DNA of 64,000 nucleotides from Polaromonas sp. P2-4 (GCA_024703855.1 CP087965.1:3464001-3528000), one strand, 5' to 3'; numbered from the stretch's first letter, positions 36,576 to 46,000 are shown. Notes: generated by a model not told the origin, from the sequence alone. Numbers and translations: made by a program.

Positions 36576-37793
36576 CGAATGCATTCCACTTTGGGGGGCA
36601 GCCAGTTCGTGCCGACAAACGCAAATTGGCTCATGTTCACGACATTAAACACAAGTGCCAGATCTCGCCACTCATAATTATTCACTAAGTGGGTGTCCGT
36701 ACTCGTGAGTGCAACAGCAACCGAGTAACTGCCCTGCCCGAAGTTAGCGTCAAAGCCAAATCGGTATGTGAGTTCTTCACCGGGCAGGAGATCGATTTCT
36801 GGAAGTTTCAAGTGATGGGTGTTCGTTCCAAATACAGGTTGACCCAAACGGTCTTTCACAACGTACCCCAAGACCAGGCGGGGAATGGGACAACGAACCT
36901 TTACCTTTACTTGCAGGGTAACCCGTGTACCTACGTCGATCACCTCAACCCGGTCGCCCTGCAATGTTGAATAGCGCAATATCGGATACCGTAGCCTCGC
37001 TAGTTCCAGAGATAGTTTGAGCAATACCGGTATCTGTTGGCTCTTGACGTACAGTTTGATTTTCTTTGTCGGCTAGCATGGCGTTGTAATAATCCATGAC
37101 AGCTTCGGGCTCGCCTTCCATGGCGAGCTTGCCTGCGTTCAGCAAAATGGCGCGGTCGCAGATCGCTTGAATCGCCGCTTTGTCATGGCTCACGATCAAC
37201 AGCGTGGTGCCCTGTTTGCCAAACTCGCGGATGCGGTCAAAACTCTTGTGCTGAAAGTAGGCGTCGCCCACGGAAAGCGCTTCGTCGACGATCAGCACAT
37301 CCGGCCGGTGAGCCGTGGCCACGCTGAAGGCCAGGCGCATCTGCATGCCGCTGGAATACACGCGTACCGGTTGATCGATGTAGTCGCCAATCTCCGCAAA
37401 GGCTTCGATCTCGGGCATGAGGCGGGTAATTTCTTCCACGCTGTAGCCAAGCAACTGCCCGGCCATGAAGGCGTTCTGCCGACCAGTAAAGTCGGGGTGA
37501 AAACCCATGCCCAGCTCTAGCATGGCTGCTACACGGCCTGTCATGTGCACGCTGCCGGTAGTGGGTTGGGTAGTCCCGGTGATCATTTTCAGCAAGGTGC
37601 TCTTGCCCGCGCCGTTGATGCCGATGAGGCCGACTGCTTCGCCAGGATTGACGGTAAAGCTGACATCTTGCATCACCCACTTCAGGTGGTGGCGGGGCTT
37701 GCTACCGGGGATCACCCATTCAGCCAGGCGAGCCCAGCGGGTGGGGTACTGCTTATAGGCCTTGCCCAGATTGGTAACGGTAATAGTGCCCAT
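36572..37793 (-). CDS. wzt: O-polysaccharide ABC transporter ATP-binding protein with C-terminal glycan-binding domain, one frameshift
   Basis: About 406 residues. The ATPase half has GLIGINGAGKSTLLKMITGT (Walker A), VRVYSSGMQMRLAFSVAT (signature), PDVLIVDEALSVGDAYFQ (Walker B) and LLIVSHDKAAIQAICD (H-loop). The frame breaks near 36962, at NIAL-type text, and resumes QGDRVEVIDVGTRVTLQVKV. The C-terminal beta-sandwich includes GQPVFGTNTHHLKLPEIDLL, FGQGSYSVAVALTSTDTHLV and WRDLALVFNV, the Wzt carbohydrate-binding domain that recognises capped glycan ends. The start overlaps the wzm stop (TGATG). With the capping methyltransferase next door, recognition of a methylated terminus is likely. Confidence 0.92.
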
Positions 37794-38584
37794 CAGAGTT
37801 CGTCCACCATTTCGCCCGCATGCATGCGAAACAGGCGGAAACCCAGGGCGCACAGCAGCAGCGCCAGCAGGGCGGCAGGCCACAGCGCTTGCCAGTCGGG
37901 CCATCGACCATTGACCAGAATGGTCTGGTAAGCGCCCGTCAGGCTGGCCATGGGGTTGAGTGACATCAGCGGTTTGATGCGTTCAGGCAAGATGCTGGCC
38001 GGATACACGATCGGGGTCAGCCAGAACCAGAACTGCAGGAAGATCCCGAAGAACTGACCCACATCCCTGAAGAACACGTTGAGCACACCCAGGCTGATGC
38101 CCAGCCCGATGGCAAATGCTACCTGAATGGCCAGCACCGGCAGCAGGGCCAGATAAGACCACCCGGGAAAATTGCCGGAGACCACCAAAAACGCGGTGAA
38201 CAAGCCAAACACGATGGCGAAGTTCAGGCCTGCATTGGCCACCACCGTGACGGGCAGGCAAAGGCGGGGGAAGCTTATTTTTTTCAGTAGGTTTGCATGG
38301 TCAAGGAACATGTTTTGGGCGCGGCCTGTGATTTCCGCAAACAGCCCCCAGGTCAGCACACCTGCGCACAGGTAAATGCTGTAGGCAAACGTGGTGTCCA
38401 CGCCCGGCAGCTTGGCGCGCATTACCTGTGCAAAGATCACCGTGTACACCACGATCATGGCCAAGGGGTTGAGGATGATCCACGCGGCACCCAGCAAAGA
38501 GTTGCGGTATTTGGACTGAAATTCGCGCTTGACGCTGCCAATAATGAAGCCACGGTATGCCCACAGGGCTTTGACCATTTCCAT
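37793..38584 (-). CDS. wzm: O-polysaccharide ABC transporter permease
   Basis: An intact 263-residue ABC-2 permease with six membrane segments. It opens with a cytosolic helix (KREFQSKYRNSLLGAAWIIL), then LAMIVVYTVIFAQVM, LCAGVLTWGLFAEITGRAQN, the conserved LLKKISFPRLCLPVTVVANA gate helix, FFRDVGQFFGIFLQFWFWLT and TPIVYPASILPERIKPLMSL. It exports undecaprenyl-linked O-polysaccharide with Wzt. TGATG overlaps link it to manC upstream and wzt downstream, so all three are made together. Confidence 0.95.
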   Translation of the reverse strand: MEMVKALWAYRGFIIGSVKREFQSKYRNSLLGAAWIILNPLAMIVVYTVIFAQVMRAKLPGVDTTFAYSIYLCAGVLTWGLFAEITGRAQNMFLDHANLLKKISFPRLCLPVTVVANAGLNFAIVFGLFTAFLVVSGNFPGWSYLALLPVLAIQVAFAIGLGISLGVLNVFFRDVGQFFGIFLQFWFWLTPIVYPASILPERIKPLMSLNPMASLTGAYQTILVNGRWPDWQALWPAALLALLLCALGFRLFRMHAGEMVDEL

Positions 38585-40014
38585 CAGGCGCGCCCATACG
38601 TGTCAGCCAGTCGCACGATGTCATCCTCACCCAGATACTCGCCGCATTGCACTTCGATCAGCACCAGCTCATCCTCACCGGTATTGGTCAGGCGATGCTT
38701 TTCCTTGAGCGGGATGTAGCGATACTGGCCGGGCAGGGTTGTGAGTTCTTCATCGCCAACCTGTACGATGGCGGTGCCTTGTACAACTACCCAGTGCTCT
38801 GCGCGCTGGTGGTGGTATTGCAGGCTCAGGGATTGCCCAGGGTTCACCGTGATGCGCTTGACCTTGTAGCCATTTTCTTCTTTCAGTGTGGCGTAGGTGC
38901 CCCAGGGGCGATGCACGGCAGCGGGTAGTTGGGTGCTTTGGTGCTTGCGCTCTTTAAGGGTGTCCACCACCGCCTTGACTTTCTGGGCTGCGCTTTTGTG
39001 GGCGATCAGCAGGGCATCGGGCGTGTCCACAATCACCAGATCATGCACACCAACAGTCGCCACTACTTTTGGGGTGTGGCTGTCTGTCTGCACGTGGGTA
39101 CCCGTGGTGTCCACAACTACAAATTCCGTACCATCGCCATCCACAAAAGTGTTGCCACTGCTGTCGGCTGTGTAAGCTTGGGCCACGGCAGGCCATGTGC
39201 CTACGTCGCTCCAGCCAAATTTGGCTGGCACCAGTGTCACGTTGCTGGCTCGTTCCATGACGGCGTAGTCAATGCTGATGTCGGGTTGCAGGCCGAAGGC
39301 GTGGGCGTCATACCGGGTGGTGCCGTCTTGCGTTTGCGCGCCTTGCCATGCGTGCTGGGCGGCTTCCAGCACCTCGGGCGCATGCTCTTTCAGCGCCTGC
39401 AAAATGGCGCCTGCGGTAAAGCAGAACATGCCGCTGTTCCAGTAATAGCGGCCAGTGGCTAGATACTGCTGGGCGGTAGCCAAGTCCGGCTTTTCCACAA
39501 AACGCCGGGCTTTTTGGGTGCTGCGGCTGGTTTTCTCAACCTCGATATAGCCAAACCCGGTCTCTGGAGCCGTGGGCGAAATGCCAAACACGACCAGTTG
39601 GCCCTGTTGTGCCTGATGCGCGGCTTCCAATGCACAAACCACAAACGACTCGGTGTCCGGGATCAGGTGGTCGGCGGGGAGCACCAGCATGACAGTTTCT
39701 GGCCCGTGCTCTTGCGCGCAGGCCAGCGCCGCCAGCGCAATGGCCGGTGCCGTGTTGCGGCCTTTGGGCTCTAAAAGATAGCGAACATGAGGCGGGTCGG
39801 TAAGCTCGGAAATCACGTCGCACGATAAAAACAGGTAGTCCTGATTCGTCACGATAATCGCTTCATCGGTACCGCAGGCCTGTCCGCGTTCAAGGGCTTG
39901 CTGGAGCAGGGCGCTGCCACCCAGCTTCATGAACGGTTTGGGGTAAGCTTGGCGGGAAACAGGCCATAGCCTGGCGCCAGCTCCTCCTGACAATACGACT
40001 GAAATCAATGTCAT
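38584..40014 (-). CDS. manC: mannose-1-phosphate guanylyltransferase / mannose-6-phosphate isomerase
   Basis: An intact 476-residue bifunctional enzyme from the ATG at 40014. The transferase domain has VVLSGGAGARLWPVSRQAYP KPF (pyrophosphorylase loop), LLEPKGRNTAPAIALAAL, VLPADHLI, RFVEKPDLATAQQYL and YYWNSGMFCFTAGA. The isomerase cupin has HRPWGTYATLKEENGYKVKR, LQYHHQRAEHWVVVQGTA (metal-binding HH...H) and YIPLKEKHRLTNTGEDELVL IEVQCGEYLGEDDI. It supplies GDP-mannose to Gmd/Rmd. It is first of the manC-wzm-wzt-methyltransferase overlapping run, and divergent from a decayed wzx. Confidence 0.96.
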   Translation of the reverse strand: MTLISVVLSGGAGARLWPVSRQAYPKPFMKLGGSALLQQALERGQACGTDEAIIVTNQDYLFLSCDVISELTDPPHVRYLLEPKGRNTAPAIALAALACAQEHGPETVMLVLPADHLIPDTESFVVCALEAAHQAQQGQLVVFGISPTAPETGFGYIEVEKTSRSTQKARRFVEKPDLATAQQYLATGRYYWNSGMFCFTAGAILQALKEHAPEVLEAAQHAWQGAQTQDGTTRYDAHAFGLQPDISIDYAVMERASNVTLVPAKFGWSDVGTWPAVAQAYTADSSGNTFVDGDGTEFVVVDTTGTHVQTDSHTPKVVATVGVHDLVIVDTPDALLIAHKSAAQKVKAVVDTLKERKHQSTQLPAAVHRPWGTYATLKEENGYKVKRITVNPGQSLSLQYHHQRAEHWVVVQGTAIVQVGDEELTTLPGQYRYIPLKEKHRLTNTGEDELVLIEVQCGEYLGEDDIVRLADTYGRA

Positions 40015-40094
40015 GGATAATTTTGCGAGTCTGTTGCGGATTTGCATTCTACCTTGGGCTACTTCGGCCCAGCCTTCTGAGGCGCATAAAAGGC

Positions 40095-40598
40095 TGCGGT
40101 GCTGAACCAGTTTGGCCTTGCCATCCTCCGGGGGATGGCCGCTTGATGCGGGATGCCTCATGGCAGATCGGTAGCCGTACCTTCACCGCGGGGTGCATTG
40201 CGGCGGCGTTGTTTCTGTGGATTAGCCAGCCTTGGCAGGTGCTGATGCGCAGTTCATCGGTGCGGCGGCTTTCGGATTCGTTTTACCGACGCGGATGGTC
40301 AGGGAGATGTTGCCTGCATTAATAGGGGCAGCTTTAATTGGTGTTGGGCTGGTGTTATTGCTGTGGTTTTTGAGTAATGACATCATCGCTTTAGCCTATA
40401 GGCCGGCGTATCAGAGGGCAGGTACATTACTCATTGTTCTTGGATGTTCGTTTGTCTTTATTTTGCCAAACGGTGTGTTGAATCAAGCTGCGTTGGTTTT
40501 GGCTTTGGAGCGTTGGTTTGCTATTTCTACCTTTGTTGCCGCGTGGTTGCCAATATGGCCGGTAATTTGTTGTTGATTCCGACTTATGGGGGCGGTTA
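40095..40598 (+). pseudogene. decayed Wzx-type polysaccharide flippase
   Basis: Several short frames hold fragments of a polytopic flippase: GCIAAALFLWI, FGFVLPTRMVREMLPALIGA, LLLWFLSNDIIALAYRPAYQ, GTLLIVLGCSFVFILPNGVL NQAALVLALERWFAI, then after another break NMAGNLLLIPTYGG. The last is the hallmark late helix-loop of Wzx (N-x-x-x-N-x-x-L-I-P-x-x-G). At least two thirds of the usual ~420 residues is missing, so this is decay, not read error. The 72-base stretch after the manC start carries no feature I can name. The next GT start codon lies inside this remnant. Confidence 0.7.
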
Positions 40599-41728
40599 AA
40601 TTGAATCCATCGGTGCTGCATGTGTATCGGACCTATTTTCCTGATCCGCCAGGTGGCCTGCAGGAGGCGATACGCCAGATTGCGCTATCAACTGGTGCAC
40701 AGGGTGTAGTGAATACGATATTCACGTTATCACCGCAGCCTGAGCCAGGCATATTGCTGCGACCCGAAGCGCGAGTGGTTCGTAGCCGTTCTTGGGTCGC
40801 TCCGGCTTCGTGCGATTTAGGCGGTCCGGTGGCGTTTACGACATTTTCTCGTCTGGCTCATGAATCTGATGTATTGCATTACCTGTTTCCTTGGCCCTTT
40901 GCTGATATGTTGCATGCTGTAGTGCGCTCTGATCGTCCTGCAGTGCTTACCTATATTTCCGATGTGGTGCGCCAGCGCTGGCTGGGCAGTGCCTATGCCC
41001 CGCTGATGTGGCGTACTTTGCGGCAGATGCGCGTTATCGTGGCCAATTCTCCTGCCTATGCAAAGACCAGTCCAGTGCTGTCGCATCCGGATATCCACGA
41101 TAAGGTGCGGGTGATTCCATTGGGAATTGAAGAGAGCTCCTATCCAAAGGATGGCGATGATGCGATTTTTAAGCGCTTAGGCATTAGTGCAGACGAGCCG
41201 TTTTTTCTGTTTATTGGTGTATTGCGTTATTACAAGGGCGCGCATTTTTTGGTGCAGGCGGCAAAAAACTTGGGTGCCAAGGTGGTGATTGCCGGCTCGG
41301 GGCCAGAGGGTGCAAGCCTGCAATCGCTGGCGGCAGAAATAGGCGCAGATAATGTGGTGTTTGCCGGGCAAGTAAGCGATGCAGAAAAGGTTGCGCTTCT
41401 GAAGCGCTGCCGGGCGCTGGTGCTGCCTTCACACTTGCGGTCCGAGGCATATGGCATGGTATTGGTGGAGGCGGCTATGTTTGGTCGTCCGTTGATTTCC
41501 TGTGAGATCGGAACCGGGACTTCATTTGTGAATGCGCATGAGGAAACCGGCTTCGTCGTCGCACCGGAGTCACCTGAGGAATTGATGCGGGCCATGAATA
41601 CGCTGCTGGCCGAAGATGCCTTGGCTGCTACGATGGGTAGCGCCGCGCGGGTGCGTTACGAGCGGCTTTTTTCCGGACCGGCGTTGGGGCAAGCCTACGC
41701 AGCCTTGTTTCATGAAGTGGCCGAGTGA
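40586..41728 (+). CDS. family 4 glycosyltransferase
   Basis: An intact 380-residue protein. The acceptor domain reads PSVLHVYRTYFPDPPGGLQE, AFTTFSRLAHESDVLHYLFP and WPFADMLHAV, then ANSPAYAKTSPVLSHP. The donor domain has VRVIPLGIEESSYPKDGDD, FFLFIGVLRYYKGAHFLVQA, VVIAGSGPEG and LVLPSHLRSEAYGMVLVEAA with the E-x7-E acid pair. It is of the mannosyltransferase-like branch common in O-antigen loci. The ATG at 40586 is embedded in the wzx remnant, so the native start may have been replaced; a TTG at 40601 is an alternative. The product linkage is unknown. Confidence 0.9.
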   Translation: MGAVKLNPSVLHVYRTYFPDPPGGLQEAIRQIALSTGAQGVVNTIFTLSPQPEPGILLRPEARVVRSRSWVAPASCDLGGPVAFTTFSRLAHESDVLHYLFPWPFADMLHAVVRSDRPAVLTYISDVVRQRWLGSAYAPLMWRTLRQMRVIVANSPAYAKTSPVLSHPDIHDKVRVIPLGIEESSYPKDGDDAIFKRLGISADEPFFLFIGVLRYYKGAHFLVQAAKNLGAKVVIAGSGPEGASLQSLAAEIGADNVVFAGQVSDAEKVALLKRCRALVLPSHLRSEAYGMVLVEAAMFGRPLISCEIGTGTSFVNAHEETGFVVAPESPEELMRAMNTLLAEDALAATMGSAARVRYERLFSGPALGQAYAALFHEVAE

Positions 41729-41817
41729 GTAGTGTTTGATACGGTTAAGCAAAATTCAATATGTGGAGTGCATCAAGGCGACATTGATGAAGCTGGATTA
41801 CATCAAGGAAGAGCTGA

Positions 41818-42130
41818 ATGCTTGAGGCCATGACCATCGTCGGCACACGCCCCGAACTCTTCAAGACCCCCCCGCACAAGGACGAGGTGCAGCGCCATTA
41901 CACGCCCCAGATAGAAAACTCTGATGTGTTAGCTCGCTGGAAACGCTCAATGCCCTGGCGCAGGCTTACGGCACGTCCGGTGATTGTGTCTTTTCGCCCG
42001 CGTACCCGCAAACGCCTGGATGCGTGGGGCCTGACAGGCGTTAACCCTTGGGTGACTTCGCCAAGCCCTTTGGCTTTTTTGATTTTGTCCGATTGCAGAT
42101 TCGTGCGCCTGGTCTTGAGTTACACGGGGT
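41818..42130 (+). pseudogene. decayed UDP-GlcNAc 2-epimerase (wecB-like)
   Basis: Pieces in three frames align in order with WecB: MTIVGTRPELFK (the N-terminal substrate loop), LETLNALAQAYG, PVIVSFRPRTRKRLDAWGLT and FAKPFGFFDFVRLQIRA. The ~150 residues expected between the first and second piece are missing and the C-terminal half is absent, so a deletion has occurred. The preceding 41729-41817 stretch has only the short reading IKATLMKLDYIKEELNA, which I cannot assign. Confidence 0.72.
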
Positions 42131-42178
42131 ATGGGAGCCGGACGGTATGGCGACAGCAATTCGCATGGATTTGACAAC

Positions 42179-43129
42179 TTGACAATATTGCTGACCGGTG
42201 CGACTGGCTTTGTGGGCGCTGCGTTGTTGCGGCGTTTGACGGGCGATGGTCGCGACGTGGTGGCCCTCGTTCGTGCGCCGACTACCCGCTTGGCGGGAGC
42301 GGTGCCTACGGTGTGTGCGGGGCAAATTGCCGGTACCACTGATTTTGCTGCGGCGCTTACAGGCGTTACCGCTGTGGTTCACCTCGCTGCCCGCGTACAC
42401 GTCCTGCACGACACCTCAGCTGACCCGCTGGCGGCCTTTCGCGCTACCAATGTGCAGGGTGCCCTGAACCTGGCCCGTCAGGCTGCCGCAGCGGGGGTGA
42501 ATCGTTTTGTGTTTATGAGCTCGGTCAAGGTCAACGGCGAGTGCACGCAACCCGGGCAGGCGTTCACCGAAGCGGATATGCCTGACCCGCAGGACGCTTA
42601 TGGCCTGAGCAAGCACGAGGCCGAACTGGGTTTGCGCCAGCTCGGTGCGGACACGGGCATGGAGGTGGTCATCGTCCGCCCGCCGCTGGTGTATGGCCCC
42701 GGCGTTAAGGCTAACTTTGCCGCCCTCATGCGGGCCGTGCAACGTGGCTGGCCCTTGCCGCTGGGTGCGGTGCACAACCGGCGCAGCCTGGTGGCGCTGG
42801 ACAATCTGGCGGATTTCATAGTCACCTGCATGTCCCATCCGAAGGCCGCCAACCAAACCTTTTTGGTGAGTGATGGCCAGGACCTGTCCACCACTGAGCT
42901 GGTGCGTGGTCTGGCGCGTGCGGCAGGGGTACCTGCACGCCTGTTGCCGGTGCCTGACTGGGCCCTGCAGGCGGGGGCGGCCCTGCTGGGCAAGCGGGAC
43001 GCGGTGCAACGTCTGTGCGGCAATTTGCAGGTGGATATTTCCAAGGCGCGCAGCCTTTTGGGCTGGGCACCTCCTGTTTCGGTGGAAGAGGGCTTGCGTC
43101 GTGCCGTCGCCGCAAAGAAAACCCCATGA
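42179..43129 (+). CDS. NAD-dependent sugar epimerase/reductase (UDP-4-keto-6-deoxy-HexNAc 4-reductase-like)
   Basis: About 316 residues. LTILLTGATGFVGAALLRRL is the cofactor site, followed by VVHLAARVHVLHDTSADPLA, FVFMSSVKVNGE, DAYGLSKHEAELGLRQL (Y-x3-K), IVRPPLVYGPGVKANFAALM and PLPLGAVHNRRSLVALDNLA. This matches the WbpV/WreQ type that reduces the product of WbpM-like dehydratases to UDP-QuiNAc (or a FucNAc isomer). Both partners are present: an initiating transferase overlapping by ATGA and the dehydratase further on. The start is uncertain; the TTG at 42179 matches the homologous start, and upstream sequence belongs to the wecB remnant. Confidence 0.85.
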   Translation: MTILLTGATGFVGAALLRRLTGDGRDVVALVRAPTTRLAGAVPTVCAGQIAGTTDFAAALTGVTAVVHLAARVHVLHDTSADPLAAFRATNVQGALNLARQAAAAGVNRFVFMSSVKVNGECTQPGQAFTEADMPDPQDAYGLSKHEAELGLRQLGADTGMEVVIVRPPLVYGPGVKANFAALMRAVQRGWPLPLGAVHNRRSLVALDNLADFIVTCMSHPKAANQTFLVSDGQDLSTTELVRGLARAAGVPARLLPVPDWALQAGAALLGKRDAVQRLCGNLQVDISKARSLLGWAPPVSVEEGLRRAVAAKKTP

Positions 43130-43685
43130 AAAGGATGTTCGACTTGGTGCTGGCGGCCTTGGCAGCCATTTTTTTGCTGCTGCCTGTGTTGCTGGTCGCG
43201 GTATTGGTGCGCTTGACCTCCAAGGGCCCGGTCCTGTATTGGTCCGACCGGGTGGGGCGCAACAACACGATTTTCAAAATGCCCAAGTTCCGCAGCATGC
43301 AAATAGGCACACCCACGGTTGCGACCCATTTGTTGACCGATCCTGATAGCTATCTCACGCCCATCGGCAGTTTCTTGCGCAAAAGCAGCCTGGATGAATT
43401 GCCCCAGTTATGGAGCATTATCAAAGGCGACATGAGTTTTGTGGGCCCCCGGCCGGCCCTGTTTAACCAGCACGATCTGATTGAATTGCGCACCCGCAGT
43501 GGGGTCCATATGCTGCTGCCGGGCTTGACGGGCTGGGCGCAGATCAACGGCCGTGATGAACTGCCGATTCCGCAAAAGGTAGCGCTGGATATTGAATATC
43601 TGCAAAAAAATCTTTCTGGCTGGACCTGAAAATCATATTTCTGACAGGTTTGAAGGTCTTGAGAAGAGATAATGTGATGCACTGA
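43126..43685 (+). CDS. initiating sugar-1-phosphate transferase to undecaprenyl phosphate (PglC/WreU type), frameshift near the end
   Basis: About 186 residues, a short polyprenyl-phosphate hexose-1-phosphate transferase. MKRMFDLVLAALAAIFLLLP is the membrane re-entrant helix. Then come RLTSKGPVLYWSDRVGRNNT, FKMPKFRSMQIGTP, SFLRKSSLDELPQLWSIIKG (catalytic Asp-Glu), MSFVGPRPALF and LLPGLTGWAQINGRDEL. One A is missing from a run at about 43604-43610; the restored end is SFWLDLKIIFLTGLKVLRRD NVMH at 43685. With the 4-reductase and WbpM-like dehydratase it forms the QuiNAc-type initiation set known in Rhizobium etli (WreU-WreQ-WreV). Confidence 0.9.
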
Positions 43686-43743
43686 GGTATTCTATGTACG
43701 GGCGCTTTAGGGTGCTTTCAATTTCAATATAAAGGTGTTTGGC

Positions 43744-44121
43744 ATGAGTAATTTGATCGAAATTCAAAGTCAGATTGAGAAACTACAAAAGCAGGCGAGT
43801 GAGATCAAGACCCGGGAATTTGATAAAACCGTTCGGGAAATTCTTGCCAAAATGCAGGCCTTCGGCATTACCTTGAGGGATCTGCAGTCTGGTAAGGGGC
43901 GCGGTGCTAAAGCCAAGCCCAAAACGGTGGCCACTTCAAATAGCGCGGGCAGCAAGGTCAAAAAGAAAAGTACTTCTGCCGTGGTTGCCAAATACCGAGG
44001 CCCGAATGGCGAAACCTGGAGCGGGCGTGGTTTGACGCCGCGCTGGCTGGCGGCACTGGTGGCACAAGGGAAAACCAAAGAAGAATTCGCCATCAAGAGC
44101 GAACCGAATTTAGGGAGTTAA
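43744..44121 (+). CDS. H-NS-family nucleoid-associated protein
   Basis: An intact 125-residue protein. The N-terminal oligomerisation coiled coil is NLIEIQSQIEKLQKQASEIK; a basic, disordered linker (RGAKAKPKTVATSNSAGSKV KKK) leads to the DNA-binding domain YRGPNGETWSGRGLTPRWLA ALVAQGK, with the AT-hook-like core of the Bordetella/Burkholderiales H-NS group. The ATG at 43744 follows AAAGGTG. It sits inside the O-antigen locus between the initiating transferase and the WbpM-like gene, which begins one base after its stop. It may silence this foreign locus. Confidence 0.92.
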   Translation: MSNLIEIQSQIEKLQKQASEIKTREFDKTVREILAKMQAFGITLRDLQSGKGRGAKAKPKTVATSNSAGSKVKKKSTSAVVAKYRGPNGETWSGRGLTPRWLAALVAQGKTKEEFAIKSEPNLGS

Positions 44122-46000
44122 GTGCGGGAAAAAGTTATTGCTTGGCCACGCTCGGTCAAGCGCGATCGTGGTTGCGGTCGACGTGGTTCTAGCGTTGCTT
44201 GCCACCTGGATAGCCTTCACGTTACGACTGGACGCATTGCATTGGCCGACCGGCGCGCAATGGTGGGTGTATGGGCTCGCGCCGGTGTTGGCTGTACCGG
44301 TATTCGTCAGGTTCGGTTTGTATAGGGCCATCTTCAGATACACGGGGCAGGCGGCATTGCAGGCGACGGGGAAGGCCGTGATGGTGTACGGCATTGTCTT
44401 GCTGGGTGTGTTGTTGTGGCGGCAGTGGCCCGGTGTGCCGCGTAGTCTGGGCGTGCTTCAACCCCTGGTGTTCCTGTTAATGGTTGGATTCAGCAGGGCC
44501 GTGGCACGATTCTGGCTGGCGGATTTGGGTAATGCTCAGAAAAAGGCAGAGGGGCGCTTGCTGATTTTCGGTGCAGGCACCGCGGGTGTGCAAACTGCTT
44601 CGGCAATAGCTATCTCGGGGCAATTTGTCTTGCTGGGCTTTGTGGATGACGACGCGTCAAAAGTGGGGCGCAGTATTAATGGCGTGCCCGTCCTTTCTCC
44701 GACAGACGCTCCTGAAGTGGTGGCCCGGCAGGACGTGACAGACATTCTGCTGGCCTTGCCCAGTGCCTCCAGAGAGCGCCGCAACAGAATTATTGAAAGC
44801 CTGCGGTCACTGCCCGTTCATATTCGCACCTTGCCGGGGCTGGCTGATTTGGCCAGTGGCCGTGTGACGGTGCAGGATTTCAAAGAGCTCGATATTGAGG
44901 ACTTGCTGGGTCGCGATCCGGTGCCACCCAACGCGGAATTGCTGGCGCGCAATCTGGCCGGCAAGGTAGTGCTGGTGACCGGGGCGGGCGGCAGTATTGG
45001 CAGTGAGCTGTGCCGGCAAATTCTGACGGAGCACCCGCGCCAGCTGCTGCTGCTGGATCACAACGAGTTTGGTCTGTACACCATTCATCAGGAACTTCAG
45101 GGACTGTGCATTGCCAAAGGACTTGGCGCAGAGCTGGTGCCGCTGCTGGGCAGTGTGGCCAACATTCAGCGCTTGCATGAAGTCTGCAGTGTCTACCGCC
45201 CCGCCACGGTGTATCACGCGGCTGCCTACAAACATGTGCCGATGGTGGAGTCCAACCCGGCAGAGGGCATTTTCAACAATGTGTTTGGCACGCTCAACAT
45301 GGCGCGGGCGGCAATCGACAGTGGGGTCGCCCAGTTTGTGTTGGTGTCTACTGATAAGGCCGTGCGCCCCACCAATCTCATGGGAGCCAGCAAGCGAATG
45401 GCTGAACTGGTCTTGCAGGCGTTGGCAGCGCAATCTGGGCAAGGTACCACCTGTTTTGGTATGGTGCGCTTCGGCAACGTGCTGGGGTCCAGCGGCAGCG
45501 TGGTACCGCTGTTTCGCAGCCAGCTTGCCTGTGGCGGCCCGCTGACGGTAACGCACCCGGAAGTGACCCGTTATTTCATGACCATTCCCGAAGCTGCCCA
45601 GTTGGTGTTGCAGGCCGGGGCCATGGCCGCGGGGGGTGACGTGTTTGTGCTTGACATGGGCGAGCCGGTCAAAATCATGGATCTGGCCCATCGCATGGTA
45701 AAGTTGTCTGGCTTGACGGTGCGAGATGAAGCCCATCCGGGGGGCGACATAGAAATCGCGATCACGGGCTTGCGTCCCGGTGAAAAGCTGTACGAAGAGT
45801 TGCTCATTGGCGACAACCCCACCCCCACGGCGCACCCGCGCATCATGAAGGCACACGAAGACTACCTAGTCTGGCCAGCGCTGGAAATTCACCTCCAGAC
45901 GTTGCGCCGCGCCGCCGACCACAGTGACGTGGTCGCCATCAAAGCGGTGCTCCAGACATGTGTGCATGGATATGGAGAGCAGGTCTCTCTGACCGCGTGA
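44122..46000 (+). CDS. membrane nucleotide-sugar 4,6-dehydratase (WbpM/CapD/WreV type), probable frameshift at codon ~14
   Basis: About 625 residues. The probable start is a GTG directly after the H-NS stop (VREKVIAWPRSVKR), with a break near 44163 before AIVVAVDVVLALLATWIAFT. Four membrane helices end by about residue 120. A first nucleotide-binding domain (LLIFGAGTAGVQTASAIAIS) follows, and the dehydratase starts near residue 285: VVLVTGAGGSIGSELCRQIL, YHAAAYKHVPMVESNPAEGI, LVSTDKAVRPTNLMGASKRM, with Met in place of the usual catalytic Tyr as in the large C6-dehydratases. It makes UDP-4-keto-6-deoxy-GlcNAc from UDP-GlcNAc, feeding the 4-reductase and initiating transferase upstream. Confidence 0.92.

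Noticed and set aside
44590..44640. A possible family B repeat in the WbpM-like gene (AATAGCTATCTCGGGGC).
   Set aside because: The match is limited to one block and the protein there is conserved, so chance similarity is more likely.
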